NCBI RefSeq assembly: GCF_007667275.1
Contig: NZ_VDQT01000004.1
Span: 1 to 64,000 of the forward strand
Source of the DNA: Stenotrophomonas rhizophila
Lineage (GTDB): Bacteria > Pseudomonadota > Gammaproteobacteria > Xanthomonadales > Xanthomonadaceae
Reading direction: 5' to 3'
DNA length: 64,000 bases
The position numbers and the translations under genes were made by a program. The first letter of the stretch is position 1, and every line of letters starts with the position of its first letter. The notes beneath the pieces are model-generated. The model saw only the letters and a program-made list of their open reading frames with translations, did no database searches and was not told the DNA's origin. Below, piece by piece: positions 63,064 to 64,000 of the stretch.

Positions 63064-63732
63064 ATGACGGAACAACTAGTCGTTCACAGGTACGAACAAC
63101 GCGATGACACCGGCCTCAGCTGGCCGCGCATCGTGGGTATCGCCTTTGTAATCGCATTGCATCTCGCCGCCTTCATGATGCTTCTGATTCCCGCCGTGGC
63201 CCCGAAGGCCGTTGCGGAAAAGGAACGCAACGTGATGGTGACCCTGGTCGACGCTCCGCCGCCGCCCCCACCGCCGCCGCCGCCGCCGCCGCCGACCGAA
63301 ACGCCGCCGCCGCCGGTGAAGAATCTGTCGCCGCCGAAGCCGTCGCCGGTTCCGCCGCCGCCGCAGGCGCCGGTGATCGACGTGCCGGAGCCGCGCCCGA
63401 ACGACATCGTCACGCCTCCGAGCCCGCCGAGTCCGCCGCAGCCGCCGAGCTCCATCGAGGCCAGCGTCGATATCTCGTCGAAAGCCATGAATCCCCCGCG
63501 TTACCCGCCGGCCGCATTCCGCGCAGGTATCCAGGGTGAAGTCATCCTGATCATTGATGTCGATGCCAATGGCAACGTCACCAATGTGACGGTCGAAAAG
63601 TCCAGCCGTAACCGCGATCTGGACCGCGCCGCGATGGAAGCCGCCCGTAAGTGGCGCTTCAATGCAGCCGAATCGGGCGGGAAGAAAGCTGCAGGTCGCG
63701 TCCGCGTCCCGGTCAACTTTGCGCTGAATTGA
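63064..63732 (+). CDS. tonB: TonB energy-transducing protein
   Basis: The 222-residue protein has one inner-membrane helix (about 27-50), a long proline-rich spacer with a run of thirteen or so prolines (about 65-80) then PPPP/PSP repeats, and a C-terminal TonB domain (about 135-222) with MNPPRYPPAAFRAGIQGEVILIIDVDANGNV. TonB couples proton motive force from ExbB-ExbD to outer-membrane receptors. I chose ATG 63064 (MTEQLVVHRY); ATG 63049 (MSSWRMTEQ) is equally in frame. exbB follows by 83 bp. Confidence 0.92.
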   Translation: MTEQLVVHRYEQRDDTGLSWPRIVGIAFVIALHLAAFMMLLIPAVAPKAVAEKERNVMVTLVDAPPPPPPPPPPPPPTETPPPPVKNLSPPKPSPVPPPPQAPVIDVPEPRPNDIVTPPSPPSPPQPPSSIEASVDISSKAMNPPRYPPAAFRAGIQGEVILIIDVDANGNVTNVTVEKSSRNRDLDRAAMEAARKWRFNAAESGGKKAAGRVRVPVNFALN

Positions 63733-63815
63733 CCGGTCGGGTGGCCGTTGGCCACCCACCAGTCACTTGAACCCAGCTACAACATTCATCACCACACACA
63801 ACAAAGGTAAGCGTC

Positions 63816-64000
63816 ATGCTGCAGGAACTCTTCATCGCCGCTGCTGCCGGGGGCAACCCGTCGAATGCCCTCTCGCAGATGGGCTTCGAGCATCTGATCC
63901 ACGAAATGACCTCCAAGCCGGGCGATTTCGCCGTCTCCTGGGTCGTGCTTCTGACCCTGGTGATCATGTCGGCCATGTCCTGGTACTGGACCGTCATCAA
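63816..64000 (+). CDS. exbB: ExbB/TolQ-type proton channel (truncated by window end)
   Basis: Only the first 61 codons are in the window. They begin MLQELFIAAAAGGNPSNALSQMGFEHLIHEMTSK and enter the first membrane helix (VSWVVLLTLVIMSAMSWYW), as in ExbB. ExbB with ExbD forms the proton channel that powers TonB. The AAAGG ribosome site is eight bases before ATG. Position directly after tonB supports the call; the rest lies to the right. Confidence 0.85.
   Translation, partial: MLQELFIAAAAGGNPSNALSQMGFEHLIHEMTSKPGDFAVSWVVLLTLVIMSAMSWYWTVI

Overview
The window is high-GC gammaproteobacterial chromosome that looks like Stenotrophomonas or a close relative in the Xanthomonadaceae. Three things point there: the rpmH-dnaA-dnaN-recF-gyrB origin block followed by a tonB-exbB locus; many short GTAG-headed hairpin repeats of the kind known as SMAG/REP elements in S. 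maltophilia; and Xanthomonadaceae-type proteins such as a polyproline TonB. I see no prophage, insertion sequence, CRISPR array or tRNA gene. The sequence reads as core chromosome with some accessory cassettes.

Left part (1-28.4 kb). Tandem TTGACG promoters at the left edge fire leftward out of the window, probably into an rRNA operon. Then come a BenE-type transporter, a secreted lytic transglycosylase fused to a hexose-6-phosphate mutarotase-like domain, an egtB-egtD ergothioneine pair, a YchJ protein and a TauE/SafE permease. These are followed by a three-gene SMC-like operon matching Wadjet JetA-JetB-JetC but with no JetD nuclease beside it, then folE. A MarR-controlled efflux operon (DUF1656, HlyD adaptor, outer-membrane factor, FUSC pump) faces a recC-recB-recD operon.

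Middle (28.6-49.9 kb). A complete mlaFEDCB-mlaA phospholipid-transport operon ends in a strong terminator. Next are glutathione peroxidase, a Cys-rich lipoprotein, rmuC, an alcohol dehydrogenase/LysR divergent pair, LysE and APC transporters, a membrane dipeptidase and rlmI. A TerC protein lies under a yybP-ykoY-type manganese riboswitch. A rhomboid protease, a glycerophosphodiesterase and mnmE follow, then an unusual 893-residue lipoprotein joining a NodB deacetylase, a caspase-like domain, an EF-hand-like loop and TPRs.

Origin (50.0-59.8 kb). yidC-rnpA-rpmH run leftward and dnaA-dnaN-recF-gyrB run rightward. DnaA boxes lie in three gaps. An inverted box pair with identical 26-bp spacing occurs both in dnaA-dnaN and in dnaN-recF. 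Three perfect parS sites and one near-perfect site lie between the end of dnaN and the end of recF, two of them inside recF. Downstream are a CPBP protease, an M48 lipoprotein protease, a TPR protein, tonB and a truncated exbB at the right edge.

Recurring theme: SMAG repeats sit not only between genes but at gene ends, where they supply C-terminal codons, stop codons or the sequence abutting the next start codon.
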